Source: a virus. Taken from it: 39,950 nucleotides of DNA. Below are positions 20,144-27,750 of the stretch, piece after piece. Location of the stretch: IMG/VR virus record IMGVR_UViG_3300008262_000125, positions 1-39,950 of that record, one strand, 5' to 3'. The first letter of the stretch is position 1. Each line of letters opens with the position of its first letter. The position numbers and the translations under genes are program-made. The notes below the pieces were generated by a model, which saw only the letters and a list, made by a program, of their open reading frames with translations, had not been told where the DNA came from and did not search any database.

Positions 20144-21961
20144 TCACAGGGTGTTGTTGCCGCGGCAGAACGCCTCGGGGTGACGCACGGCGATGTCGAG
20201 GTCCTGGAAGGCCGTGACGCGGATGCCGCCGGACGTGTCGAGGGCGTAAGGATTGACCTGAAGATCAACGCCACTCCACATCCCGATGATCAGCTGGTTC
20301 CACACGCCGAAGAACACGTCGCCAGAGGCAACCTGATTCGAGCGGCGGGCGGGGTAGCCGTTGACGGTGCCGCCGGGCTCCAGCAGGAACTGAGCCGTAC
20401 CGCTCGCCTTCTCGGTGGTCTTGAAGCCGCCGAAGGTGGTCGAGTTGGTGAGGTAGGCCATGCTGCCGATGTCGGCGTTGTCGGCGTTGATCTTCGTCTC
20501 CATCGATACGACTTCCCCGTAGGTGGGGGCCGCGGCGCCGAAATCCTCGGTGTTGATCCCGGTGACGTTCTTCAGGCCCTGGGGCTGGTTGGTGGTGCCC
20601 AGGCCATAGAGGGCGGCACGGTCAATCTCCAGCGCGATCACGGTCGCCAGCTCGGCCCGCACCATCTGCTCCACGTCGAGGGAGCTCTGCAGCAGCAGAC
20701 GGCGGCTGAACTCGGTGTAAGCGCCCAGGGTCTTGGCCGTCATGTTCACCTGATCAACCGTGGGGTTGCTCTCGGTGAGGGTGCCCTTTTCCGCCACCCA
20801 GTAGGCGGTCGCGGCCCCGGTCTGGCGGGGGATCGCCACGGGGCCAGTCAGCCCGGTGAGCATCGTCACGCCCAGGGAATCCAGGGCCATCCGGTTGCGC
20901 AGCAGCTCGATGAACGAACCGGCGCGGAAGTCGGTCGCCACCAGATCACCAGCAGCCGAAGCGGTGCCAATGGTCAGGTCACGCTGGAGCACCTGATCGG
21001 GGACCAGATAGCCCTGGGCGCTGCGGCCGGTCTTGGCCTGCAGGGCCTCGCTCACCTCGCGCTCGAAGCTGGCGTCCTCCCATGCCTTGCGGTCGTTGGG
21101 GAAGGCCTGGGCGCGGATCGCGCGGATGAACGAGAACTCGCGCACCTGCTTATCGGAGAGGCCCAGGTCGACGGGGCCCGAAGCGATCGGCTGTGCCTGC
21201 GCAGTCGCAGGGGCTTTGGCCGTAGCAGGCTGCTTGGCACGCTTCGCCAGCTCGCCCAGCACCAGCGCCTGAGCATCGCTCACGCTGGTGCCGCGCTCGA
21301 TCAGATCCTGCGCCAGCGGCTCGACGCCATGCTCGCGGGTCAGGTTGTGGATGGTCGCCACTCGGGTGCGCTCCTCGGCCGCGGCCAGGGCCCGCACCTC
21401 CTCGAGGTTGGGGGTGTTGTCTTCCATCGGAATGGGGGAAGGGGTGGGGGTGGGGGTGGCCGTAGCCGGGGTGGGCGCCATGCTGCGCCCGATGCCCACG
21501 CTCGGGTCCGCTGGAATCGAGACGATGCTCACCTCCATCGGTTCCCATTGCGTGGCGATCACCTGGCCGTCTGCGCCTGGCTTTGCGTCGGCGATGGTGT
21601 AGCCCACGCTGACGTTGCGCAGGATCCCGTCGGCGATGTCCGACACGATCTGCTGCGCCAGGTCGTTGCGGCTAAACCGAACCCGGGCATAGCCGCGGGC
21701 CTTCTCACCGTCGAGCCAGGCACGCTCCACGACACCGATAACGGCGCCGGGATCGTGGTTCCACAGAACCGGGGCGCCGTCGTTGAGGCGGGCCAGGTTC
21801 ACAGCATCAGGCTGATGGCTGAGCACTTCCGAACCGAACCACCGCTCGACGGGCAGCTCGGAGCTGAACGGAAACTCAAGCGAACGATCTTCACCCAGCG
21901 CGCGAGCATCCACCGCCGTGAAGCGGTGTAGCTGCTGCCCGGTGAAGTCGCGCGAATCCAT
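20144..21961 (-). CDS. Fused prohead protease and HK97-fold major capsid protein
   Basis: One 605-residue frame joins two proteins. Residues ~10-165 are an HK97-type (U35) prohead protease: PVLWNHDPGAVIGVVERAW, then GILRNVSVGYTI and MEVSIVSIPADPSVGIGR. A Pro/Thr linker (~170-185) and a helical, Ala-rich scaffold-like delta region (~190-280) follow. From ~280 the HK97 capsid fold runs to the end, with GYLVPDQVLQRDL, AVAIPRQTG-type and AYTEFSRRLLLQSS strands and helices. The protease would cut itself and the delta region off during maturation. The first ATG is at 21961; an upstream TTG adds one residue. It overlaps the portal stop by one base. Confidence 0.9.
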   Translation of the reverse strand: MDSRDFTGQQLHRFTAVDARALGEDRSLEFPFSSELPVERWFGSEVLSHQPDAVNLARLNDGAPVLWNHDPGAVIGVVERAWLDGEKARGYARVRFSRNDLAQQIVSDIADGILRNVSVGYTIADAKPGADGQVIATQWEPMEVSIVSIPADPSVGIGRSMAPTPATATPTPTPSPIPMEDNTPNLEEVRALAAAEERTRVATIHNLTREHGVEPLAQDLIERGTSVSDAQALVLGELAKRAKQPATAKAPATAQAQPIASGPVDLGLSDKQVREFSFIRAIRAQAFPNDRKAWEDASFEREVSEALQAKTGRSAQGYLVPDQVLQRDLTIGTASAAGDLVATDFRAGSFIELLRNRMALDSLGVTMLTGLTGPVAIPRQTGAATAYWVAEKGTLTESNPTVDQVNMTAKTLGAYTEFSRRLLLQSSLDVEQMVRAELATVIALEIDRAALYGLGTTNQPQGLKNVTGINTEDFGAAAPTYGEVVSMETKINADNADIGSMAYLTNSTTFGGFKTTEKASGTAQFLLEPGGTVNGYPARRSNQVASGDVFFGVWNQLIIGMWSGVDLQVNPYALDTSGGIRVTAFQDLDIAVRHPEAFCRGNNTL

Positions 21962-23544
21962 CAACCTGTGGCGGGATCTGCGCCCATGCTACCGGCGTTG
22001 TCAGGCTCCGCAGGCGTAGAGGGATCGGGCGCAGCAGGCGGGGCGCTGCCGGGTGCTCCCGCATCGTGGGCGGGGTCAGTGTCGAGCACCAGGCCCAGTT
22101 CATCCAGCTCGGCCTTCTCATTGGCCAGCGTCTCGATCGTGTCGTTCCAATCGCCGCCGCGGCTCATCACCACCTCGGCTCGGGTGATGAAGCCATTCCG
22201 CACCGCGTCGCGGTAGGCCGCGCCTTCCTTCTCTGGATCAACCCATTCCCACCCGCGGGGCACCCATCGCATGGCGTCCTCGAATCGCTCCGGCGCCACG
22301 TCGTAACCGGGCAGGCTGAGCTCGCCGGCCTGCACCGCGGCCCGTAGCCAGGCGGCGAACACCGGCCGGTGGAGGTCGCGGATCAGCTGCTTCTGGAGGG
22401 CCCGCCACTGCTCGCGCTCAGCCAGCAGGCTCAGGCGGCTGCTGCTGTAGTTCGTCTGGCTGAAATCGGAACTGATGGCCTCATAGCTGACGCCCACACC
22501 CGCAGCCATGCTGCGCAGCATGAACCGGCCGAACGGCTCCAGCTGGCCGTCCGGTGCGTCGAGCTGTGGCACCTCCACCCGCTGGCCAGGGAACAGCGTT
22601 TTCCATACGCCCGGCTCGAACTGGGTCACGTATTCGCCCTCGACTTCCTCGCCCAGGGCCTCGCCTGCAGCGTCGCCATCCGTCAGCACGAAACCCATAA
22701 GGCTGCTGTTGGCGCGGGCCCGCACCACCTCGGCCTCGATGAAGCCCGCCAGCTGGTGGAGCTGCCTGATCGCTGAGGCGAACCACGTCACGCCCCGGGT
22801 CTGCCCGGGCCTGTCGGTCAGCTTGATGTGGAGCACCTGCTCGGCCGGCACCAGCACGCGCCGCGCGGCAACCGATCGCCCCTGGCTGTCGCCGGGGTGA
22901 CTCGTCAGGAAGGCGTATTCGATCGGCCGGCCCCAGTCGTTGACGTGGACGCCCAGCCGCCACTCGCCCCCGGGCAGCTGGCCAGGAACTCCCGCCCCGC
23001 TGCCGTCGACCTTCTCATCGAGCAGGTCGGCCTCGATGATCTCCAGGCCCAGGGCCGTCTGCCCACCGCCGAACGCCTGGGGCACCAGCCGCACGAACAC
23101 CTCGCCGGCTTCGGCGGTGGAGCGCATCACCAGCCGCTCGACGTCTTGCCAGGCCAGCTGCCCGGCCACGTGGCATGTGGTCGCCCGGCCCCAGCGGGCC
23201 CAGGCCGCTTCGATGCGGTCGTTCGTCGCCTGATCCAGCCGGCCCTTCCCGCGCTGCATCGGCACCTGAGCCTGCAGCTTGATGCCGGTCCCGACCACGT
23301 TCGACACGATCGCCCGCAGGGCCGCGCGGGCGTAGTCGTTATCCCGCACCAGCTGGCGGGCCCGGTCGCGCAGCCGGACCAGGCTGCTGCTGATCTCGGC
23401 GTCCGCGCTGGTGGAGCTCGTCACCCAGTCGGCCTCGAGGCGCGTCACCTTCGCTCCGGCGTAAAGCCGGCTCCCGCGCCGCGGCCGGCGCGTGGTCGGC
23501 ACGCCCTCGACGGGTTGGCCCTGGGCCTTCTTCCTGCTGGCCAT
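21961..23544 (-). CDS. Portal protein, lambda B-type
   Basis: This 527-residue protein matches lambda-type portals: RLYAGAKVTRLEADWV at the start, LVRDNDYARAALRAIVSNVVGTGI near 75, and VLHIKLTDRPGQTRGVTW near 245, the latter typical of this family. FSQTNYSSSRLSLLAEREQW near 355 is the strongest signature. Twelve copies form the ring at one capsid vertex through which DNA enters and leaves and to which the terminase docks. Its disordered Pro/Ala tail is followed at once by the protease-capsid gene. Confidence 0.93.
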   Translation of the reverse strand: MASRKKAQGQPVEGVPTTRRPRRGSRLYAGAKVTRLEADWVTSSTSADAEISSSLVRLRDRARQLVRDNDYARAALRAIVSNVVGTGIKLQAQVPMQRGKGRLDQATNDRIEAAWARWGRATTCHVAGQLAWQDVERLVMRSTAEAGEVFVRLVPQAFGGGQTALGLEIIEADLLDEKVDGSGAGVPGQLPGGEWRLGVHVNDWGRPIEYAFLTSHPGDSQGRSVAARRVLVPAEQVLHIKLTDRPGQTRGVTWFASAIRQLHQLAGFIEAEVVRARANSSLMGFVLTDGDAAGEALGEEVEGEYVTQFEPGVWKTLFPGQRVEVPQLDAPDGQLEPFGRFMLRSMAAGVGVSYEAISSDFSQTNYSSSRLSLLAEREQWRALQKQLIRDLHRPVFAAWLRAAVQAGELSLPGYDVAPERFEDAMRWVPRGWEWVDPEKEGAAYRDAVRNGFITRAEVVMSRGGDWNDTIETLANEKAELDELGLVLDTDPAHDAGAPGSAPPAAPDPSTPAEPDNAGSMGADPATG

Positions 23545-23546
23545 CG

Positions 23547-24116
23547 TCAGAACCTCACGAACAGATCACGGCTGTCACCCAGGCCGGCGGCCACACGCTC
23601 GGCCGCCTTCTCCCTGGCGACGATCGCCTTCAACTGGCTCTCCCTTGCCGTCAGCCGACCTAGGTCGAGGGCCGTATAGCTGCGGCTGCCGATCGTGTAG
23701 GCCTGGGCCCCCCTGCTGACCAGCGCGCGGATGGCGGTCTGCACCTCGGCCAGCTCCACCGCTGCAGCAGAGCGCCCGTCGAAGGCGGCCGGCGTGCCGG
23801 TGTAGCTGAGGCTCGGCAGCACCTCCACCCGCTGGGCGGCCAGCGTCGCCGCTGCAGCGCCCAGGGTGGCGCGCACCTGGCCGAACCATTCCCCGGCGTC
23901 CATGGTGGCGCTGGTGGTGGCGCTGATCTCGAACAGCCAGCCCCCGCCGTCCTGGGCCGTGCCGTTCACGGTCACGCCCTCGGCCGCTTTGTTGAAGCGG
24001 AAGAAGGCCACCGCCGCCCAGGTCGAGGATTCGATCGCCGCGCCCAGGTCGTCGACGCCTGCCGGGATCGTGAATCGCACAGTATCGCCTGCCCTAATCC
24101 TGCTAGGCAGCCCCAT
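23547..24116 (-). CDS. Head protein with gpW-like C-terminus
   Basis: The 189-residue product seems to be two units. Residues 1-115 are a beta-rich domain (GDTVRFTIPAGVDDLG, then AAVAFFRFNKAAEGVTV). Residues ~115-189 look like a lambda gpW module: VELAEVQTAIRALVSRGAQ, then YTIGSRSYTALDLGRL and a final helix. gpW joins the portal after packaging and prepares it for FII. In lambda the W gene is separate and short; fusion to the extra N-terminal domain is notable. A promoter-like element lies upstream at 24143-24172. It lies between the terminase and portal genes, as in lambda. Confidence 0.72.
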   Translation of the reverse strand: MGLPSRIRAGDTVRFTIPAGVDDLGAAIESSTWAAVAFFRFNKAAEGVTVNGTAQDGGGWLFEISATTSATMDAGEWFGQVRATLGAAAATLAAQRVEVLPSLSYTGTPAAFDGRSAAAVELAEVQTAIRALVSRGAQAYTIGSRSYTALDLGRLTARESQLKAIVAREKAAERVAAGLGDSRDLFVRF

Positions 24117-24142
24117 CGCCTCCCCTAATCCGCCGTTGTCTC

Positions 24143-24172
24143 AGTCTACGGAGGCTTACCAGCCGTTCACAA
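24143..24172 (-). promoter_or_regulatory. Promoter candidate upstream of the gpW-like gene
   Basis: On the minus strand TTGTGA (24172-24167), an 18-bp spacer and TAGACT (24148-24143) resemble a sigma-70-type promoter. The -10 region is inside a CAGTCTAC copy, in the 39-bp gap after the terminase gene. It might boost head genes relative to the terminase. Confidence 0.45.
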
Positions 24173-26048
24173 ACGACGGGCCAGCAGGCCGCGGCCTGCG
24201 CCTGGGTCGCTCCGGTTCGGCCGCTGACGGTGCTGGCCCCTGCTGCCGCCCCAGCAGCTGGGCCTCGAGCTGCTCCCAGAACCGCTGTCGGTTGTAGCGG
24301 CGCGCCACCAGCTGCAGGGCGGCGTAGGAATACACCAGGGTGTCGAGGGCCTCATTTCGATCGCCCGGTTTCTTCACCCACTGCCGCACCGGGAACCCCC
24401 GCAGGCTGCGCACCTGCACCCGCTCCGCAGTCAGCTGGCGGAAGAAGTCATCGTCTGCCGCCAGGCCGAAGTGGAGAAACCCCGGCCCCGGCGCGTTGTG
24501 GCGTAGCCGCGCCATCAGGGTCGTTTTGATCGTGTCGGTGCCGACCATGTAGAGGGTGACGCCCCGCTTCTGCACCTTCCCCCGGGCGTTCACGTCCACC
24601 GGCTTGCCCTTGCCCACCGGCACCGCCCCCCGCACGCTGCTGCCCTTGATCGCCACCACGCCCTGGGCCCGCCGCTCGCGGGCGTAGGCGTACACCTCAG
24701 CGGTCGCGTGGCCGCCAGAGTCGACGGCGGTCTGGGTGATCTTGAGCTCCACGCCATCGGCCCGCTGCCAGCTGGCCTCGAGCACGCTGTCGAGCTGCGC
24801 CCACACCTCCGGTCGGGTCGGGTCGCCGTGGATCTCCTGATGCCACACCAGCCAGGATTCCTCGCCGCGGCCCCAGCCCCACACGCTCACCGCCAGCCGC
24901 TCGCCCAGCGACCCGCCGCCCCCCTGCACGTCGACGCCACACGTCAGCAGCAGCACGCCCTCGGGGCAGGCCCCCGGTTCGTAGTCCTCCCGCCGGGCGG
25001 CCAGGGCCTCAGGCGTCTGGCTGCTGGCGTCGAGGTCCTCGAACGTCTCGCCCAAGGCCGTGTTCACGAACGTGCGCAGCTGATCGCGATCGCCTTTCAC
25101 CTCGAGGAACTCGCGGACCAGCTGCTCCCACGTGGCGTTCGGGCTGAATGAGTAGGCCGCCCACAGGTGGAAGCCCACCATGCCCGGGGCATCGGCCTGG
25201 GCTGTGGCCCTCCACTCGCCGCGCTCCACCATCCACCGCTTACGGCTGTGGGGGATCAGGGCCGCGCAGTTCTCGCACTCATAGGCCGCCGTCTCCGGCC
25301 GGTCGGGCTCCCATTTCATCTGGCCCCAGCGCAGCACCTGATGGGTCCCGCACTCGGGGCAGGGCACGAAATAGCGGCGCTGGTCCGTGCGCTCGAACCA
25401 TCGTTCAATCCGGCTGAACCCTTTCGTGGTCGGGGTGCTGGCGATCCCGATCTTTCGGTTCCAGTAATACTCCGACCGCTTGATGCCCAGCTTGATCTGA
25501 TCGCCCTCGGGAGTGCTGGCGGGGTAGCCGTCCACCTCGTCGAACAGCACCACCCGCCGGCTGACGCGGCGGAAGCCCCGGGCGCTGTTGGCCCCCACCA
25601 TGCCCAGGGTGCCGCCGGGGTAGGTCTTGGCCAGGATCGTGTTCGATCCATCCTTGGCCTTCGGGTCGCTCACCAGGGGCCGCAGCGCCGGCGTGTCGCG
25701 GATCATCGGGGCGATCTCGTCTTTGCTGTAGCCCTCGGCGTCCTCCACCGTCGGCTGGCAGACCATGATCGGGCAGGGGTCCTGATGGATGTGATACCCG
25801 ATCAGGTGGTTGAAGATCTTCGTCGCGCCCACCCGGGCGGACTTCATCCACACCACCGTGTCGATCGTGGGATCCGTGAAGGCGTCCATGATCCCCCGCT
25901 GATACGGCAGGGTCCGCCACTTCCCCGCCTCGGCCGCGCTCTCCGCTGACAGGTAGGCGTGCTGATCGGCCCACTGGCTCAGGCTCAGCTTTGGCGGTGG
26001 CCGCCAGAACGCCAGGGCCGCGGCCCTCAGCTCGCCATCAGTCGCCAT
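24156..26048 (-). CDS. Terminase large subunit, GpA type
   Basis: This 630-residue protein belongs to the lambda GpA family. The N-terminal ATPase has a deviant Walker A in MKSARVGATK (68-77) and Walker B RVVLFDEVD (165-173). A zinc-ribbon-like CPEC...CENC pair lies around 215-245, as in many GpA proteins. The C-terminal nuclease part includes LTCGVDVQGGG (~370), DSGGHATAEVYAYARE (~440) and the end KPGDRNEALDTLVYSY (~590), the last being a family hallmark. It cuts concatemers at cos and pumps DNA into proheads with the small subunit, whose frame it overlaps by 11 bp. Confidence 0.94.
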   Translation of the reverse strand: MATDGELRAAALAFWRPPPKLSLSQWADQHAYLSAESAAEAGKWRTLPYQRGIMDAFTDPTIDTVVWMKSARVGATKIFNHLIGYHIHQDPCPIMVCQPTVEDAEGYSKDEIAPMIRDTPALRPLVSDPKAKDGSNTILAKTYPGGTLGMVGANSARGFRRVSRRVVLFDEVDGYPASTPEGDQIKLGIKRSEYYWNRKIGIASTPTTKGFSRIERWFERTDQRRYFVPCPECGTHQVLRWGQMKWEPDRPETAAYECENCAALIPHSRKRWMVERGEWRATAQADAPGMVGFHLWAAYSFSPNATWEQLVREFLEVKGDRDQLRTFVNTALGETFEDLDASSQTPEALAARREDYEPGACPEGVLLLTCGVDVQGGGGSLGERLAVSVWGWGRGEESWLVWHQEIHGDPTRPEVWAQLDSVLEASWQRADGVELKITQTAVDSGGHATAEVYAYARERRAQGVVAIKGSSVRGAVPVGKGKPVDVNARGKVQKRGVTLYMVGTDTIKTTLMARLRHNAPGPGFLHFGLAADDDFFRQLTAERVQVRSLRGFPVRQWVKKPGDRNEALDTLVYSYAALQLVARRYNRQRFWEQLEAQLLGRQQGPAPSAAEPERPRRRPRPAGPSFVNGW

Positions 26049-26640
26049 CGCTGCCCCCGCCTGCCAGTTCTTCGAGGGCCTCGCGGATCAGTTCCTCCAT
26101 CGTCGCCACTTCCTCCAGCGTCAGGTGGGGCACCCGCTGCCGCACCCGCGTGGGCACGCCCAACAGCTTGGTGCGGGCGATCGTGATCGCGTTCGCCCAG
26201 ACCCGCTCCACCTGCTCGCGCGGCAGCAGCAGGCCCTCCTTTGTCTTGCGGTCGAGCTCCAGCAGGTTGGCCTTTTCGTATTCGGTGCGGGCCCGGCTGA
26301 CGTTGTAATCCGGCAGCTCGCCGTCGCCATCGCCCACCAGGCGCGTGGCCACCGCCGCCGGTGCTGGTGCTGCCACTGGGGCAGGCCGCGGGCGGGGCGT
26401 CACCGGGCCGCCCCTGGCCTTCGCCGGCCCGTGGTTCACCGCCCCCACCTGCATGGGGTCGACGTTCGCCAGGTACTCGGCCACCAGCAGCTCGCCGTCG
26501 AGCCGCAGCGGGCTGGCTGACACCACCGATTGGGCCAGCCGGCCCCGGTGGCACAGCTTCTCCAGATTCTGCCGGCTGCACTGCCGGCCCGTCGTCGCCT
26601 CGATCAGGGCAGCGCCCTGGCGGGAGTTGAGAACAGCCAT
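26038..26640 (-). CDS. Terminase small subunit, Nu1-like
   Basis: The 200-residue product starts with a winged helix-turn-helix-like module (LNSRQGAALIEATTGRQCSRQ, spaced features, then LCHRGRL), as in Nu1-type cos-binding subunits. After a Pro/Ala linker (~75-100) a helical C-terminal part (SRARTEYEKANLLELDRKTKEGLLL) would bind the large subunit. I chose ATG 26640, with GAGGG just upstream; ATG 26649 adds three residues. The upstream repeats GGTTGCG/CGCAACC may be its own binding sites. It sits before the large subunit gene, as in lambda. Confidence 0.82.
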   Translation of the reverse strand: MAVLNSRQGAALIEATTGRQCSRQNLEKLCHRGRLAQSVVSASPLRLDGELLVAEYLANVDPMQVGAVNHGPAKARGGPVTPRPRPAPVAAPAPAAVATRLVGDGDGELPDYNVSRARTEYEKANLLELDRKTKEGLLLPREQVERVWANAITIARTKLLGVPTRVRQRVPHLTLEEVATMEELIREALEELAGGGSDGD

Positions 26641-26649
26641 CGCCCTCAT

Positions 26650-26841
26650 GATGCCGCAACCGGCGGTTGCGTGGTTGCGGCTGCGCAGGCGCAGGGCGGA
26701 CGACCTTCCCCTGGGGCGGCGCCCAAGGCCCATGGGCAACCTTATTGCGACCAATTCTCAAGAGCAACGACAAGGGACGAACTATCCGCACGCGAGGATT
26801 TTTCAGAGGGACCCGCAAACTTTCGCCGAAACTTTCGCTCG
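26650..26841. other. Non-coding gap upstream of terminase: cos/promoter candidate region
   Basis: These 192 bp hold no credible gene. Contents: an inverted repeat CGCAACC-GGC-GGTTGCG (26655-26671) plus a direct copy GGTTGCGG (26673-26680); the CTGCGCAGGCGCAG palindrome (26681-26694); a relatively AT-rich middle (about 26738-26800); and two exactly tandem 12-mers, GCAAACTTTCGC (26815-26826) and CGAAACTTTCGC (26827-26838). In lambda the cos site with its repeated Nu1-binding R sequences lies just upstream of the terminase small subunit gene. By analogy this gap is the best cos candidate. The cleavage point itself cannot be read off. Confidence 0.45.
26815..26838. repeat. Two tandem 12-mers, (G/C)(C/G)AAACTTTCGC
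   Basis: GCAAACTTTCGC at 26815-26826 is followed without spacing by CGAAACTTTCGC at 26827-26838; ten of twelve bases match. They end four bases before the stop of the 26842-27588 gene and may be binding sites of the terminase small subunit. Confidence 0.6.
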
Positions 26842-27588
26842 TTATCTCTTCCGCGCTTCGTAGGCGATCTGCTCATTAACTGCGCGCTTAAACTCTTTCC
26901 TAAACGCTTGATCGAACGAGGTTCGGATGATCGTCGGCACCGGGAACCGAGGCTGGTAGCTGGGCGCTTGCTTGATGAAGTGGAACACGGGCACGATGCC
27001 GCGCTTGCCCTTGCGGGCCCAGATCGCCTTGTTCCCGTTGATCGTGGCCACGAAGTAATCGGCCTCTCGCCGCTTGCTGGTGGATCGCCGCGAGCCGCTG
27101 CGGTTGGAGAGTGAGCCGGCTTCACGCATGGCGCCCAGGCGGGAGAGGATCTGCACGTAGGCCGGGCCGCTCACGTTGCCGTAGGCGTTGAGCTTGGCCG
27201 GCGCGTTGTTGGCTGGCACGGCGTACTCATCAGAGCCCAGCAGGCCACGCGACTGCAGGCGCCGCTCGAACGGCTTGGGGGCACGCTTGCCGCCGACCAC
27301 CTGCTGCTGCAGGTACTTGGCCGCGGCGATGCCAGAACTGCTGTAGTCGCGGAAGCCCACCACCACGGCCAGGCGCTGCTCGGTCGCTGGCTTCACGAAC
27401 GTGCTGTTCAGTGTCCAGCGGGTGGGATTGTTGATGAACGAGGGTGTCTGAGCCTTGACTGCGGCCTGAGCGGTCTTGGCCGATCGGGTCATGGCGACTG
27501 CCGTCACCCGGTCGAGCTTGTTGGCAGCGGCCAGGCAGAACGCCTGCAGGGGGGCTAGCTGGCTGGCGTCAATTCGAACGTCGAGCAT
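26842..27588 (-). CDS. Phage tail-completion/neck-like protein (Z or gp10-type by impression)
   Basis: The 248-residue basic protein starts with a helical region typical of HK97 gp10/lambda Z-like neck proteins (MLDVRIDASQLAPLQAF, then VTAVAMTRSAKTAQAAV) and has a beta-rich end (AIWARKGKRGIVPVFHF, spaced features). The middle is very rich in Arg/Lys/Ser. It ends a few bases before the cos-candidate gap and would be the last gene before it. A structural gene upstream of the terminase is unusual, since such genes normally lie downstream of the portal. The assignment is based on overall look and is not secure. Confidence 0.6.
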   Translation of the reverse strand: MLDVRIDASQLAPLQAFCLAAANKLDRVTAVAMTRSAKTAQAAVKAQTPSFINNPTRWTLNSTFVKPATEQRLAVVVGFRDYSSSGIAAAKYLQQQVVGGKRAPKPFERRLQSRGLLGSDEYAVPANNAPAKLNAYGNVSGPAYVQILSRLGAMREAGSLSNRSGSRRSTSKRREADYFVATINGNKAIWARKGKRGIVPVFHFIKQAPSYQPRFPVPTIIRTSFDQAFRKEFKRAVNEQIAYEARKR

Positions 27589-27591
27589 GAC

Positions 27592-27750
27592 CTAGCGCCC
27601 CCTGCGAATAGCGATGATGCGGTCCTGTGGGTGAAGCTGACGATGAAGCCAGCCAGCGGCCCAGGCGCTGCGGGCGTTGTGGCCCACGTCCATGGTGCGG
27701 TGCTCGTCGAGTCGGATGGTGACCAGCCAGCGAGAAAGGGTGGCGTTCAT
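27592..27750 (-). CDS. Small protein, unknown, coupled to Dcm
   Basis: This 52-residue frame starts at ATG 27750, overlapping the Dcm stop by ATGA, with GAGG nine bases upstream. The product has a beta strand-rich start (LSRWLVTIRLDEHRTMDVG), then WAAGWLHRQL and a basic end (RIIAIRRGR). I do not recognise it. Its strand order resembles a very small DNA-binding or phage regulatory protein. It shares the junction GCCCTGCCATGA with two other gene pairs downstream in the sequence (28590 and 29249). Confidence 0.55.
   Translation of the reverse strand: MNATLSRWLVTIRLDEHRTMDVGHNARSAWAAGWLHRQLHPQDRIIAIRRGR

Noticed and set aside
20180-21931. Plus-strand 583-residue frame over the capsid gene
   Set aside because: It is antisense to a clear protease-capsid protein, with Gly/His/Arg-rich composition typical of reversed GC-rich codons. 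The same holds for the plus-strand frames at 5443-6495 and 9887-11140.
15234-26694. CTGCGCAGGCGCAG palindromes as a defined regulatory signal
   Set aside because: Two perfect copies in gaps are suggestive, but close variants also arise inside genes from Leu-Arg codon pairs (for example near 29900), so I keep it only as a repeat note.
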